Shown here piece after piece: positions 32,335-41,853 of a stretch of DNA of 64,000 nucleotides. Every line of letters begins with the position of its first letter. The stretch's first letter is position 1. The notes beneath the pieces are model-generated. The model worked only from the letters and a program-made list of their open reading frames with translations. It had not been told where the DNA came from and searched no databases. The translations under genes and the position numbers were made by a program. The DNA lies in IMG/VR virus record IMGVR_UViG_3300045588_000033, positions 1-64,000 of that record. One strand, written 5' to 3'. The DNA comes from a virus.

Positions 32335-32879
32335 TGCAATTTGATGTAAGACATATAATTACTTTATTCTTTGCTACTTTAATTAGCATAGTAATGTTGT
32401 ACATGTTATCTGGCTGTCACAATGCCAAATATCATTTAGATAAGTTCTATGCTAAAGGTGGAGTAATAACGTGTGACACCACTTATATCAAGACTACAGA
32501 CACTATATACATTAAGGGAGTTGACGGAAAAGACTCCCTCATATATGTTGTCAAAAATATACCATGTCCAAAGGCTACTGTAGAAACAAGATGGATGACA
32601 AGATTTGATAATAGAAGATTCAAAGACTCTTTAAAGATAATGGCAGGAATGTATTCTGATTCTTTAAGAGCAGCTATTAAAAACAATAGAATAGATTCCA
32701 GAGAAGAAAAAATTAAGAATTCACAAGAAGAGAAAACAAATAGAACTCAAATAAAAGAAGAAAATAGAAATTATCCTTGGTGGATGATATTTCTTTCAGT
32801 TATGGGTACTATCTTTATAGTTATTATTTTAACCAAAGTATTGATAAGATATATCAAACTACAAGCACCATTAATATGA
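32334..32879 (+). CDS. Unimolecular spanin (181 aa)
   Basis: N-terminal signal helix (residues 8-24) followed by the lipobox LSGC, with Cys28 as the lipidation site. The periplasmic body is charged and helical in its second half (DSLRAAIKNNRIDSREEKIKNSQEEK). A C-terminal inner-membrane helix (WWMIFLSVMGTIFIVIIL) spans residues 148-168. A lipoprotein anchored in the outer membrane and an inner-membrane tail in one chain is the hallmark of u-spanins, which fuse the two membranes at the end of lysis. It sits directly before the holin and endolysin. Confidence 0.74.
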   Translation: MQFDVRHIITLFFATLISIVMLYMLSGCHNAKYHLDKFYAKGGVITCDTTYIKTTDTIYIKGVDGKDSLIYVVKNIPCPKATVETRWMTRFDNRRFKDSLKIMAGMYSDSLRAAIKNNRIDSREEKIKNSQEEKTNRTQIKEENRNYPWWMIFLSVMGTIFIVIILTKVLIRYIKLQAPLI

Positions 32880-33373
32880 AAACGAATTTAATACTTATAG
32901 CTTTGTCAATCTTTTCTTTTTTTGCTCCAATAGAGCTTTGTACAATTATCTTAATGGGTATTATATTATTAGACACAGTAATAAAATTAATATCTTTAAA
33001 AAAGATAGCGTGTGTAGAAGGTAGGAAATTCAGGGATCTATTTAAATCTAAAATGCTTAGAAGAGGATATATATTTAAAGCAGCAGGATACTACATCCTT
33101 GCAGGAGCTTTATTTCCTTTAGACTTCTACGCATTAACTCCATTTAGTTCTAGCCTACTAAGCGCATTGGGATATTCATTTGTAATACCTACACCAGCTT
33201 TGTTTACTAATATGTTATTGTGTATATTTGCTTTAATGGAATTGTCTAGTATCAACGAAAATTGGTTCGATATTAGTGGTAATAACATTTTAAAAAGTAC
33301 ATTTAGTATTGTTAGAAAGATTAGAGCAACGATAACTAAAGTGTCAGACACTTGGAAAAACATTAAAAATTAA
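32876..33373 (+). CDS. Holin-like membrane protein (165 aa)
   Basis: Start set at 32876 (MKTNLILIALSIFSFFAPIE), where ATG overlaps the spanin stop TGA. An upstream in-frame start would overlap the spanin gene by about 100 bases. Hydrophobic helices at residues 3-18, 20-38, about 65-90 and about 100-118 are separated by basic loops (KKIACVEGRKFRDL). It looks like a Bacteroidota phage holin of several spans that opens the inner membrane so the endolysin can act. Confidence 0.72.
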   Translation: MKTNLILIALSIFSFFAPIELCTIILMGIILLDTVIKLISLKKIACVEGRKFRDLFKSKMLRRGYIFKAAGYYILAGALFPLDFYALTPFSSSLLSALGYSFVIPTPALFTNMLLCIFALMELSSINENWFDISGNNILKSTFSIVRKIRATITKVSDTWKNIKN

Positions 33374-33376
33374 GAT

Positions 33377-33895
33377 ATGAGTTATAGTTTTTTAAATACT
33401 GAAAAATCACCAAAGCTTTTAGTTGAAGCAGTAAAAATGCTTGGTACTAAAGAAATTGTAGGTAAGCAACATAATCCTGTTATTATGGGATGGGCTAAAG
33501 AAACTGGTTTAGAAAAAGTTTATACAGCCGATGAAATTCCTTGGTGTGGATTAGCTATTGCGTATGCTTGTCATAAAGCAGGTGTGGAAGTAGTAGATAA
33601 ACCTCTTTGGGCACTTAACTGGGCTAAATATGGAACTAAAGTAAATGAACCTATGTTAGGTGATATTCTTACATTTAAAAGAGATGGTGGCGGGCATGTA
33701 GGAATTTATGTTGGAGAAGACAAAGATTGTTATCATGTACTTGGTGGAAACCAAGGAAACGCTATGAATGTAATAAGAATATTAAAATCAAGATTGCACC
33801 AAGCTAGAAGAACTAAATGGAAGGTTGCTCAACCTGCAAATGTTCGTAAAGTATTGTTAGATGCTAAAGGTATAATCAGTAAAAATGAAGCATAA
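33377..33895 (+). CDS. Endolysin, NlpC/P60 or CHAP-like amidase (172 aa)
   Basis: Peptidoglycan hydrolase with a papain-like active site: Cys57 in IPWCGLAIAY and His107 in GGGHVGIYVG, with GGNQGNAMNV following as the third element. Length and layout match the single-domain cell-wall amidases of Bacteroidota phages. The basic C-terminal tail (RRTKWKVAQPANVRK) may bind the wall. It directly follows spanin and holin, so the three form the lysis cassette. Confidence 0.85.
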   Translation: MSYSFLNTEKSPKLLVEAVKMLGTKEIVGKQHNPVIMGWAKETGLEKVYTADEIPWCGLAIAYACHKAGVEVVDKPLWALNWAKYGTKVNEPMLGDILTFKRDGGGHVGIYVGEDKDCYHVLGGNQGNAMNVIRILKSRLHQARRTKWKVAQPANVRKVLLDAKGIISKNEA

Positions 33896-34053
33896 TGAAA
33901 ATTAGAAACAATTGGAGAAGCAGTAGAAGACAATGGGACAAATTGTCTTTAAGATTAAGAGTAGCATATTTTGATATATTTACTGTAGAAATAGATATCT
34001 CAAGAGAATTCTATATGTTGACAATTTTAAACATAACTATTAAAAATAGATAA
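33895..34053 (+). CDS. Small basic protein (52 aa)
   Basis: ATG at 33895 overlaps the endolysin stop. It reads MKIRNNWRSSRRQWDKLSLR, then a more hydrophobic part ending NITIKNR. The basic N-terminus could bind nucleic acid or lipid. Not recognised. The coupling supports that it is real. Confidence 0.55.
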   Translation: MKIRNNWRSSRRQWDKLSLRLRVAYFDIFTVEIDISREFYMLTILNITIKNR

Positions 34054-34055
34054 TT

Positions 34056-34196
34056 ATGGCTAAGATTAAAGACAGTGCTACAGGAAAGGAAACTACTACT
34101 AAAGTTTATAGACCAGGTGTACATGCTAAATCTAAAAGTTCTAAATTAAAGAGCTCACGTAACTACAAAAAAGCTAACGTAGGCCAAGGAAGATAA
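34056..34196 (+). CDS. Conserved small basic protein of crAss-like phages (46 aa)
   Basis: Starts MAKIKDSATGKETTTKVYRP, then GVHAKSKSSKLKSSRNYKK and ends GQGR. It is highly basic, Lys/Ser-rich and probably disordered. I recall the same PGVHAK.K.SKLK.S.NYKK pattern in other Bacteroidota phages near the lysis or tail genes, so it is likely an abundant, conserved virion or nucleic-acid-binding peptide. Its exact role is not known to me. Confidence 0.66.
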   Translation: MAKIKDSATGKETTTKVYRPGVHAKSKSSKLKSSRNYKKANVGQGR

Positions 34197-34212
34197 TTTA
34201 AAAAATTAATCG

Positions 34213-34220
34213 TATATTTG
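34213..34220 (+). promoter_or_regulatory. Bacteroidota-type -7 promoter element
   Basis: TATATTTG, an exact TAnnTTTG match, lies 5 bases before the ATG at 34226. Transcription would start at or next to the start codon, implying a leaderless or nearly leaderless message for the tail block. Confidence 0.5.
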
Positions 34221-34225
34221 CTATT

Positions 34226-34933
34226 ATGTTATCATTACAAGATTTACAGGCTCAGATAGATGAATCACTTGCGATTAACTCCGTAGAGTCATCCTTCTCG
34301 TATGAATTTTATACAGATTTAATTAATGAGCAAAGATCATTGTGGTTACGCAATGAGTACAATAAAAACAGAAGCATCGATCCGTATGTAATACAGGATC
34401 TAAATTGCATCGAACTAGAATTAGTAAACCCTATACAATGCTGTGTCGCAGTGCCTGCAGGTTGCAAAGTTTTACGAACTAAATTAAAGATTCCAAATAC
34501 AATAGAGTTTTTCTTTACTAAAGGAATCGTTTCTGTAGGTTCTCCCGATATAATGAAGCCAAGAGCTTTATTGGTAGATTATTCTAGAGTGCCTTACGTA
34601 GGTAGCGGCAGAACTAATCAAAATGCTGTTTATGCTTTTTTATACGGAGGGTACATGTACATTACGTCTAAGAGTAGTAGCCATCTAATGATGAAGTACA
34701 TCACCATCAGAGGAATATTTGAAGACCCTACTTCTTTGGGAGAATTTATCAATTGCTCTACTAATCAGACTTGTTGGACTCCAGCAGACCCTTATCCAAT
34801 TAATCAATGGATGTGGGCATATATTAAGCCACAGATATTACAACAATTACTACAGAAAGGTGCAGCACCATACGATGATGCTAACAATGCGCAAGATGCA
34901 AGAATAGATGTTCCCACTCAACCTGCTAGATAA
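34226..34933 (+). CDS. Ring/adaptor-type tail structural protein (235 aa)
   Basis: First gene of the tail block. Begins MLSLQDLQAQIDESLAINSVESSFSYEFYTDLINEQRSLW; the first half is helical and the rest beta-rich with VAVPAGCKVLRTKLKIPNTIE. The C-terminus is polar (DARIDVPTQPAR). crAss-like phages place ring proteins of this size before the IHF-like and tail tube genes. Named by position; no motif decides it. Confidence 0.6.
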   Translation: MLSLQDLQAQIDESLAINSVESSFSYEFYTDLINEQRSLWLRNEYNKNRSIDPYVIQDLNCIELELVNPIQCCVAVPAGCKVLRTKLKIPNTIEFFFTKGIVSVGSPDIMKPRALLVDYSRVPYVGSGRTNQNAVYAFLYGGYMYITSKSSSHLMMKYITIRGIFEDPTSLGEFINCSTNQTCWTPADPYPINQWMWAYIKPQILQQLLQKGAAPYDDANNAQDARIDVPTQPAR

Positions 34934-35475
34934 TGGAAATGGCTAACATATATTTAAAAAGAGGCAAAGGGAAAATTGCTGGCAATATTAAGAAGGATGA
35001 TTTCTTTTCTTATTATAAAAGCAATGCTAGAGAATCCCTATTGCCTAAAGATAAATATAATGCGTTTATTAAGGATTTACTAAATACCTTTAGTACAGCT
35101 ATAGTTGATAACAATCTAGAGTTAAAGATTACTAAAGTAGGAAAGTTAAGAATAAAGAGTAGTCATTTGAATTTCTTTAAAGCTAATGGGGAGAAATCCA
35201 AAAGCTTAAAACCTAATTGGAAAGCTACTTGGGAATTTTGGCAAAGTAAATACCCAGGATTAACAAGAGACGAGATTGTAGAAATAAAAGATAAGAAAGT
35301 TATTTATCACGAGAATGAGCATTCTAACCAAGAGTTTTATGAGCATTACTGGGATAAAGCAACAATTAATTTAAAGTATAAAAGTTTTTATGTATTTAAA
35401 GCATCAAGACAATATTCTAGATTAATTGCTAAAATAGTTAAAGAACCGAATCGTAAAGTATTTTATTATGGATAA
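34933..35475 (+). CDS. Second IHF-like protein (180 aa)
   Basis: Contains a HU/IHF-like core: FIKDLLNTFSTAIVDNNLELKITKVGKLRIKSSHLN matches the helix plus VGKLR beta arm start, and it is followed by a long basic tail (KSKSLKPNWKATWEFW). A second start (MANIY...) lies 6 bases in. In crAss-like genomes a gene of this kind is conserved inside the tail module, probably acting in DNA packing or ejection. It overlaps the next gene by 8 bases. Confidence 0.68.
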   Translation: MEMANIYLKRGKGKIAGNIKKDDFFSYYKSNARESLLPKDKYNAFIKDLLNTFSTAIVDNNLELKITKVGKLRIKSSHLNFFKANGEKSKSLKPNWKATWEFWQSKYPGLTRDEIVEIKDKKVIYHENEHSNQEFYEHYWDKATINLKYKSFYVFKASRQYSRLIAKIVKEPNRKVFYYG

Positions 35476-35743
35476 CGAAACAATGGAAAACGAAGGCTCC
35501 TCTAAAAGTGTGGAGACTGTAGTAAAGACTACTAGAAAAGAATTTGAAGACGGAGGTTACGAAGAAACACGCGTTGAAGAAGTTGAAGGTGGATTTATTA
35601 CAACCGTTTGTACTCGTAAAAAAGTAAACGGAGAGTGGGAATATAAAGATGAAAAATCAGTAAGCGTAGAAGATCCTACTAAAGATACTTCATCTGAAGG
35701 AATCGCAAGTAGACTAGAAAGCATACTTAAAGGTATAGTATAA
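35468..35743 (+). CDS. Acidic linker-type protein (91 aa)
   Basis: Very acidic, with repeats of Glu/Asp (EFEDGGYEETRVEEVEGG) and a beta part (FITTVCTRKKVNGEWEYKD), ending in a helix (SRLESILKGIV) that may bind a partner. It overlaps both neighbours. Not recognised; tail assembly chaperone is a guess from its location. Confidence 0.58.
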   Translation: MDNETMENEGSSKSVETVVKTTRKEFEDGGYEETRVEEVEGGFITTVCTRKKVNGEWEYKDEKSVSVEDPTKDTSSEGIASRLESILKGIV

Positions 35744-36567
35744 TGTACGCAGGAAAAACAGTTTCTTATAAAGCAATCCTTGATAAATGTATCAGGGATT
35801 TCGGCTTTAACTATGATATCCACGAAGAAGAAGGAATAGAATGGTTAGCAGAATTTATGGCACACACTAATGTAGGCGTGACTATGGAGGAAAAGATTGC
35901 TTATGTTGAATCTTGTGACGGTAGAGCAGACTTGCCATTTGACTTATATAAAATAGGCCAAGTAGCTCACATGGAAGGAATAACAACAATAGAAGAAGCT
36001 GAATGCGGGCACGGTAGAATGTATCCAATGCGTTGGAAAACAGATTACTTCCACAAAAGATATCACAAAGATACTAGAGACTATACTACCGAAGGTAGAG
36101 AAACTTACACTGTAGGTCAAGGATACATTTTCCCATCTTTTAATAAAGGTATTATGGCGATGAGTTATTCGGCTATACCTACAGACGATTGTGGCTATCC
36201 TACTATTCCTGCAGAACAACAATGGATGGAAGCAGGAGCTCACTATATTGCTCATAAAATAGCAAGAAAACTTTGGTTACGTAACGAATTATCGGGAGAT
36301 AAATTCCAAATTATAGAACGAGATAAAGAATGGTACTTTGCTCAAGCAGTAAACCATGCTAAACAATGGAACGGTGTTGATGAAGCAGAAAGTGTTAAGA
36401 ACAGTGTAGTAAGAACTATACCTGATTTACAGGCGCATGCTTCTTTCTTTGCTAATATGCAATTGCCAGAACAAAGAAAGTTTAGACCGAAAGCAGGTAC
36501 AGGTTTAGTATCTACTATTAACGTATTAACTCAGAATGCACAAGGAAGTAACCCAGCTACTACATAA
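35743..36567 (+). CDS. Tail tubular protein, P22 gp4-like (274 aa)
   Basis: Helical protein starting MYAGKTVSYKAILDKCIRDFGF. Its length and place right before the giant tail stabilisation gene match the gp4-like adaptor of crAss-like phages, which seals the portal and carries the tail. Aromatic-rich stretches (MYPMRWKTDYFHKRYHKDT) and an extended C-terminus (KAGTGLVSTINVLTQNA) fit an insertion into a neighbouring ring. Assigned by order; no catalytic motif. Confidence 0.66.
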   Translation: MYAGKTVSYKAILDKCIRDFGFNYDIHEEEGIEWLAEFMAHTNVGVTMEEKIAYVESCDGRADLPFDLYKIGQVAHMEGITTIEEAECGHGRMYPMRWKTDYFHKRYHKDTRDYTTEGRETYTVGQGYIFPSFNKGIMAMSYSAIPTDDCGYPTIPAEQQWMEAGAHYIAHKIARKLWLRNELSGDKFQIIERDKEWYFAQAVNHAKQWNGVDEAESVKNSVVRTIPDLQAHASFFANMQLPEQRKFRPKAGTGLVSTINVLTQNAQGSNPATT

Positions 36568-39500
36568 TGGAAAGACACATAAATACATACCAAGGATTAA
36601 ATAAAGATACTGCTTATGATAGTATACAATCTGAATTATATATTGATGCCAAAGATATTAGGATAACTACTACTAATGGAGAATCTATGGGAGCCTTTAC
36701 TAACATTAAAGGTAACCAAGAAGCTTTTACTATTCCTAATGCCTACGGAGCAGGTCTACCTTTTGGACCATGGGCAGCTGTAGGAATCCCTCAAATAATA
36801 GGATACACTACTATAAGAAATAGGATAGTATTATTTGTAGCAGATGATTCAGAGGCAAACGGTTGGATTTATGTAGTTGAATATAATACAGCTACCAGAG
36901 AAATACTTCCTGGATTTCCAGTATTAAAATATTATAGTCCAATCTTAAACTTTAGTAAGAAATGGCCAATAGAAGCATTAGGTCTATATGAATCTAACTG
37001 CATTCAAAAAGTATATTGGACAGATTACAATAATTACTTTAGAAGTATTAATTTAGAAGATGCTAACTTACTTACATTCCCAGCTTCTTCTGTAGATATT
37101 TTTCCAGACATTACTTATACTCAACCGCTTTTAAAAGTAATAGCAGGTGGGGGAATAGGTGTGTATGCGGGTGAGTACCAAGTAGCTTATAGATTAATTA
37201 CATCTGATGGTAAAGAAACTTTAGTTTCTCCTCCAAGTAATTTAGTACATGTTGTTTCCGATTCGGAAACTACTCAATCTGCTTTTTACAACGGAGATTT
37301 AAATGCTACAATAGATACAGGTAAAAGTTTAAGTTTCCAAGTAGATACAAGTAACTACGGAGATTTTAATGAAATAGAATTTATAGTAATATATCATTCT
37401 TCTCAAGTATCATCGCCTGTAGTTAATAGTATAGAAAAGATAAGTATAAATAATCAAACTACTATTAGTTTTACTTATACAGGAAATGAAGGAGCTATAG
37501 TACCTATTGAATTATTAACATTTACAGCTAAGAATAATCCATTTAAAACTCCTAAAACAATTACTCCTAAAGATAGTTCTTTAGTAATTGCTAATATTAA
37601 AAGTTCTACTGTATCTATAGCAAGTTTATTAGGGCCTAATGAAACTTTTGATTCTAGAACTAATAGATTCTTAAATGACGGAGTAACTTTGCCACATCCA
37701 CTAACAGGTAATCCAGAACAAATAGATGAAGCTAAAACTAAGAATGCTTTTAATGTATCTGTGGATCCTTCTTATAGTGCTAAACCATCTATAGGATTTA
37801 ACTCAGATGCGCATTGGGATACTGAATGGCAAACTGCAAAGCAATTTAAATATAAAATTGATGGAGCTACTTTAGGAGGAGATGGTCCTAATATTTCTTA
37901 TGAATTTCATTTAGAAGCTTTTACTTTAGACTCCGCTGTCCCAGGATTCTCAGAAGGAATTCCTACTGTTCCAAATACTCCAGATTTTGTATTAACTCAT
38001 AATCTTAATGACGGTTATGGTACTTACGAGAATACTACTTACCCTAATTTTGCCTCTCCGTTTTTATCGGGGCTAATGCGGGGTTATAAACGGGGGGAAA
38101 CTTATCGTTTTGGTATAGTACTGTATACTACTAAAGGAGAAGCTACTTTTGTAGAATACATTGGCGACATCAAGTTTCCAGATATTTCAGAAAGAAACAG
38201 CACTGAAACTATTCCAGGGACTGGGATAAACTATTGGCCATTATCCTTATCTCCTGCGGATACGGCACAACCACGTACTGTCGGATACTCATTAGGAATA
38301 AAATTTAATATAGATTTTTCTAGTTGTCCTTTATTAGAATCTCAAATAGAAAGTTATCAAATAGTAAGAGTACAAAGACAAGATGCCGATAAGCGCAGAT
38401 ATTCTCAAGGTTTAGTAAAAGGATTTTATTTTGCTCCTATTTTAGAAGGTGATGCAGAAGATTTTAATTTACAAATAAATGGCAGCAGCAATGCCTTACA
38501 TTTATATCCTTATTATCCAGTAGATAGTGGGACTAATTTATCTAATGCTACTTTTGCCACTCTAGAAGATCAAGAATACGATCCTTCTCCTTATACTCCT
38601 GTATATGCAGATTATAAAGTTAAAGGACAATACTTAGGGTTTTATTCCCCAGATTTATCATTTAAATTTGGAGATAGTAATACCGCAATGACAGCTTTAA
38701 GCAACAACCCTTGTATGCTAGTAACAGGAGCTTACTACGACTACATGAACTCTTATATTCCAATAGGTGGAAGAGATTTTTCTGCACAAGGTTTGGGACA
38801 ACATTGTTTTGATCAAAGATTAACTTCCAGAAGTACTTATCCAACTAGTTTTAATAGTATAGAAAATATTAAACAATTTGCAGATTTAACTTATATGCAA
38901 ATGCCTGATACTGCTAGCTATGAAAACAGTGTTACTTCTGATTACGGAGGATCTTATATGCGCAATTATTACGCAATAGATGATTACAATAAAAAACCTG
39001 ATGTAAATTTAAATAAACCACAGGATGGTGCTTCTAATACAGATGTGCCTACTATAAATAAAGCTGGAACAAGTATTATTGGAAGAATTAAAAGGATTAC
39101 TATAGACCCTTTAATAGGTACATCCGTAACTCCTTCTGCTTTCGATTATTTTAAAGCCCCTTATACAAATTATATACACGTCAAGACTATAACTTCAGGT
39201 GCGCCTAATATCGGTATATCAGATTCTACTTTTCCTATTATAGATTATGTACTTCCTAAAAGTGAGGTGTACGGAGGATATAATCAAAGTGCGTTAGAAA
39301 CTAATATCTTCATAGGAGCTTCACCTGTAATAGCTAAAACAAATCTTAATCCTAAAGTATTTGGTGGAGATATTTTTGTAAACATGTTTACGCTACAGAC
39401 ACAGACTGTTGATTTTAATACAGACTTTTATGCTGATAATAAATATCACCAAGATAATACTGAGACACAAGCTTACCCAGTAGAAACACAATTAAATTTA

Positions 39501-40961
39501 GAATTAGCTGCAGGATCTACTTTAAGAACAGAAGTTAAATATACTTTTAGTGGCGAACAACAAACGCACTTTAGACAAGAAACAGAAAATTCTTTTACTA
39601 ATTACGGTAAGACTAGTTCATTAATGTATGCTTATAATAATGTTTACTCTAGAGATAACTACGATGTAACTTTCTTTATAGAACCTGTCAACGGCAATAA
39701 CTGTTCTATAAAAGTAAATGATGTTAGGGCTTATTTATCTAGTGTAAAAATTAATGGTGAGACTATAGATTCTTGGACAAAGTTTGGTGCTAATAATTAT
39801 TATGATATAGATGACTACGGTCCTATTAATAAAATAATTAACTGGAAAGACACTGTGCATTTTGTGCAAGATAGGGGGATAGGAATTTACGCTATTAATA
39901 GAGCTGCCGTAACTACTACTGCTGACGGAGTTCCTACTCAACTAGGTACAGGATTAGGTTTTGGTAAGCATCAATATTTTTCTAAAGAAAATGGATCTAT
40001 TCACCAATGGGGAGTTAAGACTACTAATTCGGGTTTATACATATTTGATGCTATTAGAAGAAAATTACTAGTAGGTGTTGGCGGAGGGCAGTTAACTATG
40101 TTATCGGAGATAACAGGTTTACATTCATTATTTCAACAATTGCCTGAAACTACTTTTTTACGTAAAGAAAATGATGGAGATAATCCTATATTAGGAAAAG
40201 GAATTACTATTGGAAAAGACCCTATTAATGATGAGGTTATATTTACTTTCTTAGAAGAAGCTAACTATTTAACTTTAGGTTTAAATACTACTTACCTAGT
40301 AGGAAGTGTTATTTATCTAGGAGAAGGTTACGGATATGTTGAAGTAACTACTCAATTTACTACAGGAAGTAATAAACTATTAAATATAGGAATTGCTTTA
40401 GCAAACTCCGTTGCTTATACTCCTAAAAATGTTTCTATAGTATACGATGAATTAGCACAAAAATTCTCTTCTATATATTCAGCAACTCCTACACTGTGGA
40501 TAGACAACGGTGATATATTATTAAGTCCTAATCCAACAGCCAATAATGTAATCTATACTCACAATATAGGAAACTACGGAGAATTTTATGATAATGTAGA
40601 AGAAGCTTCTGTTACATTAGTAATTAATCCGCAGGCAGATATTAATAAAATACTAAGAACATTAGAATTTAATTCTATCGTCAGAGATGATGCTAAAGTA
40701 ATTGACAGAAATATCACTATTACAGCATTTAGAATACAAACACAAGTACAGGATACAGGTAAGGTATTATTTTCATCAGGTAGAATTAAACGTAAATTTG
40801 ATAAATGGAGAGTTAAAATTCCTAGAGATATAAACACAACTAATCAAAAAGGACGTTTAAGAAGTTCACATTTTATTGTAACTTTATACTTTGACAATAC
40901 GGCAAACAAACAACTTATAATGAATCGTTTAATGTCTTACTTCGATTATCAGATATTCTAA
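36567..40961 (+). CDS. Tail stabilisation/muzzle protein, P22 gp10-like (1464 aa)
   Basis: A very large beta-rich protein starting MERHINTYQGLNKDTAYDSIQ, with an amphipathic N-terminus (DINTYQGLNKDTA type) as in gp10-like proteins. It contains several immunoglobulin-like or beta-propeller-like segments (for example GGIGVYAGEYQVAYRLIT, LEDQEYDPSPYTP) and a C-terminal beta domain. crAss-like phages have a protein of about this size forming the tail muzzle. Its stop overlaps the next gene's ATG. Confidence 0.72.
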   Translation: MERHINTYQGLNKDTAYDSIQSELYIDAKDIRITTTNGESMGAFTNIKGNQEAFTIPNAYGAGLPFGPWAAVGIPQIIGYTTIRNRIVLFVADDSEANGWIYVVEYNTATREILPGFPVLKYYSPILNFSKKWPIEALGLYESNCIQKVYWTDYNNYFRSINLEDANLLTFPASSVDIFPDITYTQPLLKVIAGGGIGVYAGEYQVAYRLITSDGKETLVSPPSNLVHVVSDSETTQSAFYNGDLNATIDTGKSLSFQVDTSNYGDFNEIEFIVIYHSSQVSSPVVNSIEKISINNQTTISFTYTGNEGAIVPIELLTFTAKNNPFKTPKTITPKDSSLVIANIKSSTVSIASLLGPNETFDSRTNRFLNDGVTLPHPLTGNPEQIDEAKTKNAFNVSVDPSYSAKPSIGFNSDAHWDTEWQTAKQFKYKIDGATLGGDGPNISYEFHLEAFTLDSAVPGFSEGIPTVPNTPDFVLTHNLNDGYGTYENTTYPNFASPFLSGLMRGYKRGETYRFGIVLYTTKGEATFVEYIGDIKFPDISERNSTETIPGTGINYWPLSLSPADTAQPRTVGYSLGIKFNIDFSSCPLLESQIESYQIVRVQRQDADKRRYSQGLVKGFYFAPILEGDAEDFNLQINGSSNALHLYPYYPVDSGTNLSNATFATLEDQEYDPSPYTPVYADYKVKGQYLGFYSPDLSFKFGDSNTAMTALSNNPCMLVTGAYYDYMNSYIPIGGRDFSAQGLGQHCFDQRLTSRSTYPTSFNSIENIKQFADLTYMQMPDTASYENSVTSDYGGSYMRNYYAIDDYNKKPDVNLNKPQDGASNTDVPTINKAGTSIIGRIKRITIDPLIGTSVTPSAFDYFKAPYTNYIHVKTITSGAPNIGISDSTFPIIDYVLPKSEVYGGYNQSALETNIFIGASPVIAKTNLNPKVFGGDIFVNMFTLQTQTVDFNTDFYADNKYHQDNTETQAYPVETQLNLELAAGSTLRTEVKYTFSGEQQTHFRQETENSFTNYGKTSSLMYAYNNVYSRDNYDVTFFIEPVNGNNCSIKVNDVRAYLSSVKINGETIDSWTKFGANNYYDIDDYGPINKIINWKDTVHFVQDRGIGIYAINRAAVTTTADGVPTQLGTGLGFGKHQYFSKENGSIHQWGVKTTNSGLYIFDAIRRKLLVGVGGGQLTMLSEITGLHSLFQQLPETTFLRKENDGDNPILGKGITIGKDPINDEVIFTFLEEANYLTLGLNTTYLVGSVIYLGEGYGYVEVTTQFTTGSNKLLNIGIALANSVAYTPKNVSIVYDELAQKFSSIYSATPTLWIDNGDILLSPNPTANNVIYTHNIGNYGEFYDNVEEASVTLVINPQADINKILRTLEFNSIVRDDAKVIDRNITITAFRIQTQVQDTGKVLFSSGRIKRKFDKWRVKIPRDINTTNQKGRLRSSHFIVTLYFDNTANKQLIMNRLMSYFDYQIF

Positions 40962-41803
40962 TGAAAAAAACTCCTAAAAATATACCAAGCCCTTATAAGT
41001 TCCCAGGTACACCTATCTTTAGAGATACTACTGCTTTACCTTTTGCTGACGGAGGCCCATTAAACGATAGGACTAATCATGGTGAAATATTAAACAGTGT
41101 TTATGCATCTGCTTTAGGTAATTACTATGCAAATGGAGGAATGCTTAAAAGAGCAGATGGTTCTTATTCTCCTCGTGGATTATGGGATAATATTAGAGCT
41201 AATGCTGGGTCTGGAAAAGCGCCTACTAAAGAAATGTTAGCGCAAGAAAAAAAGATTAGTAGAAACTATAAAGACGGAGGACAATTTCAAGGTAATTATT
41301 CTTTACCTGAAGATAGTTTTAGACAAGGAGGAAATAATTTACACGATAGTATTTATGCATCTTCTCCTCAACAGTACCCAGGGATTTATAATTTAGGAGG
41401 TAATTTAGATGATAGACAACAAATGTATATGCCACTTGACCATGTTACTCGTAACGGTGGAAGTATACTATCAATGTCTAATACTCCACAAATGGAAGGA
41501 GAAGGAAAAGATTTGACTTATCCTGAAGATTCTTATACTTATGCTGATGGAGGACCTTTATATACTTATGCAGGCAGACCTGGAGCTAAGTATCAAAAAG
41601 ATACTCAAGGAAATTGGTTAATAAATACAAGTGGAGAAGAATTTACTCCTATAAAAGACCCGACAGGAAAGAGAAGTGCAATCTTAAATAAGAATGCTAC
41701 TATTTATACAAATCCTGCTAAGTTTAAAAGAGAGTATGATCCTTTGTTAGATATTCCTGCTGCTTTATCAAATCCTGAACAAGAAAAACCTAAAGGATTA
41801 TAA
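40961..41803 (+). CDS. Structural protein with repeated (F/Y)ADGG motifs (280 aa)
   Basis: Contains at least seven copies of an [FY]x[DN]GG-type motif: FADGGPL (28-34), YANGGML (56-62), YKDGGQF, RQGGNN, YNLGGNL, RNGGSI and YADGGPL (194-200). They are spaced 20 to 45 residues apart along an otherwise Pro/Gly/Asn-rich, probably unfolded chain. The same motif recurs in the next, 1392-aa protein. It is likely a repeated binding or processing site. No enzyme domain is seen. Confidence 0.66.
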   Translation: MKKTPKNIPSPYKFPGTPIFRDTTALPFADGGPLNDRTNHGEILNSVYASALGNYYANGGMLKRADGSYSPRGLWDNIRANAGSGKAPTKEMLAQEKKISRNYKDGGQFQGNYSLPEDSFRQGGNNLHDSIYASSPQQYPGIYNLGGNLDDRQQMYMPLDHVTRNGGSILSMSNTPQMEGEGKDLTYPEDSYTYADGGPLYTYAGRPGAKYQKDTQGNWLINTSGEEFTPIKDPTGKRSAILNKNATIYTNPAKFKREYDPLLDIPAALSNPEQEKPKGL

Positions 41804-41828
41804 TATTAAAAAAATAAATAAAAAATTG

Positions 41829-41836
41829 TATCTTTA
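41829..41836 (+). promoter_or_regulatory. Candidate -7 promoter element
   Basis: TATCTTTA, one mismatch to TAnnTTTG, 17 bases before the ATG at 41854 in the only spacer of this block. Confidence 0.42.
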
Positions 41837-41853
41837 CACATAAAATTGCGTAT

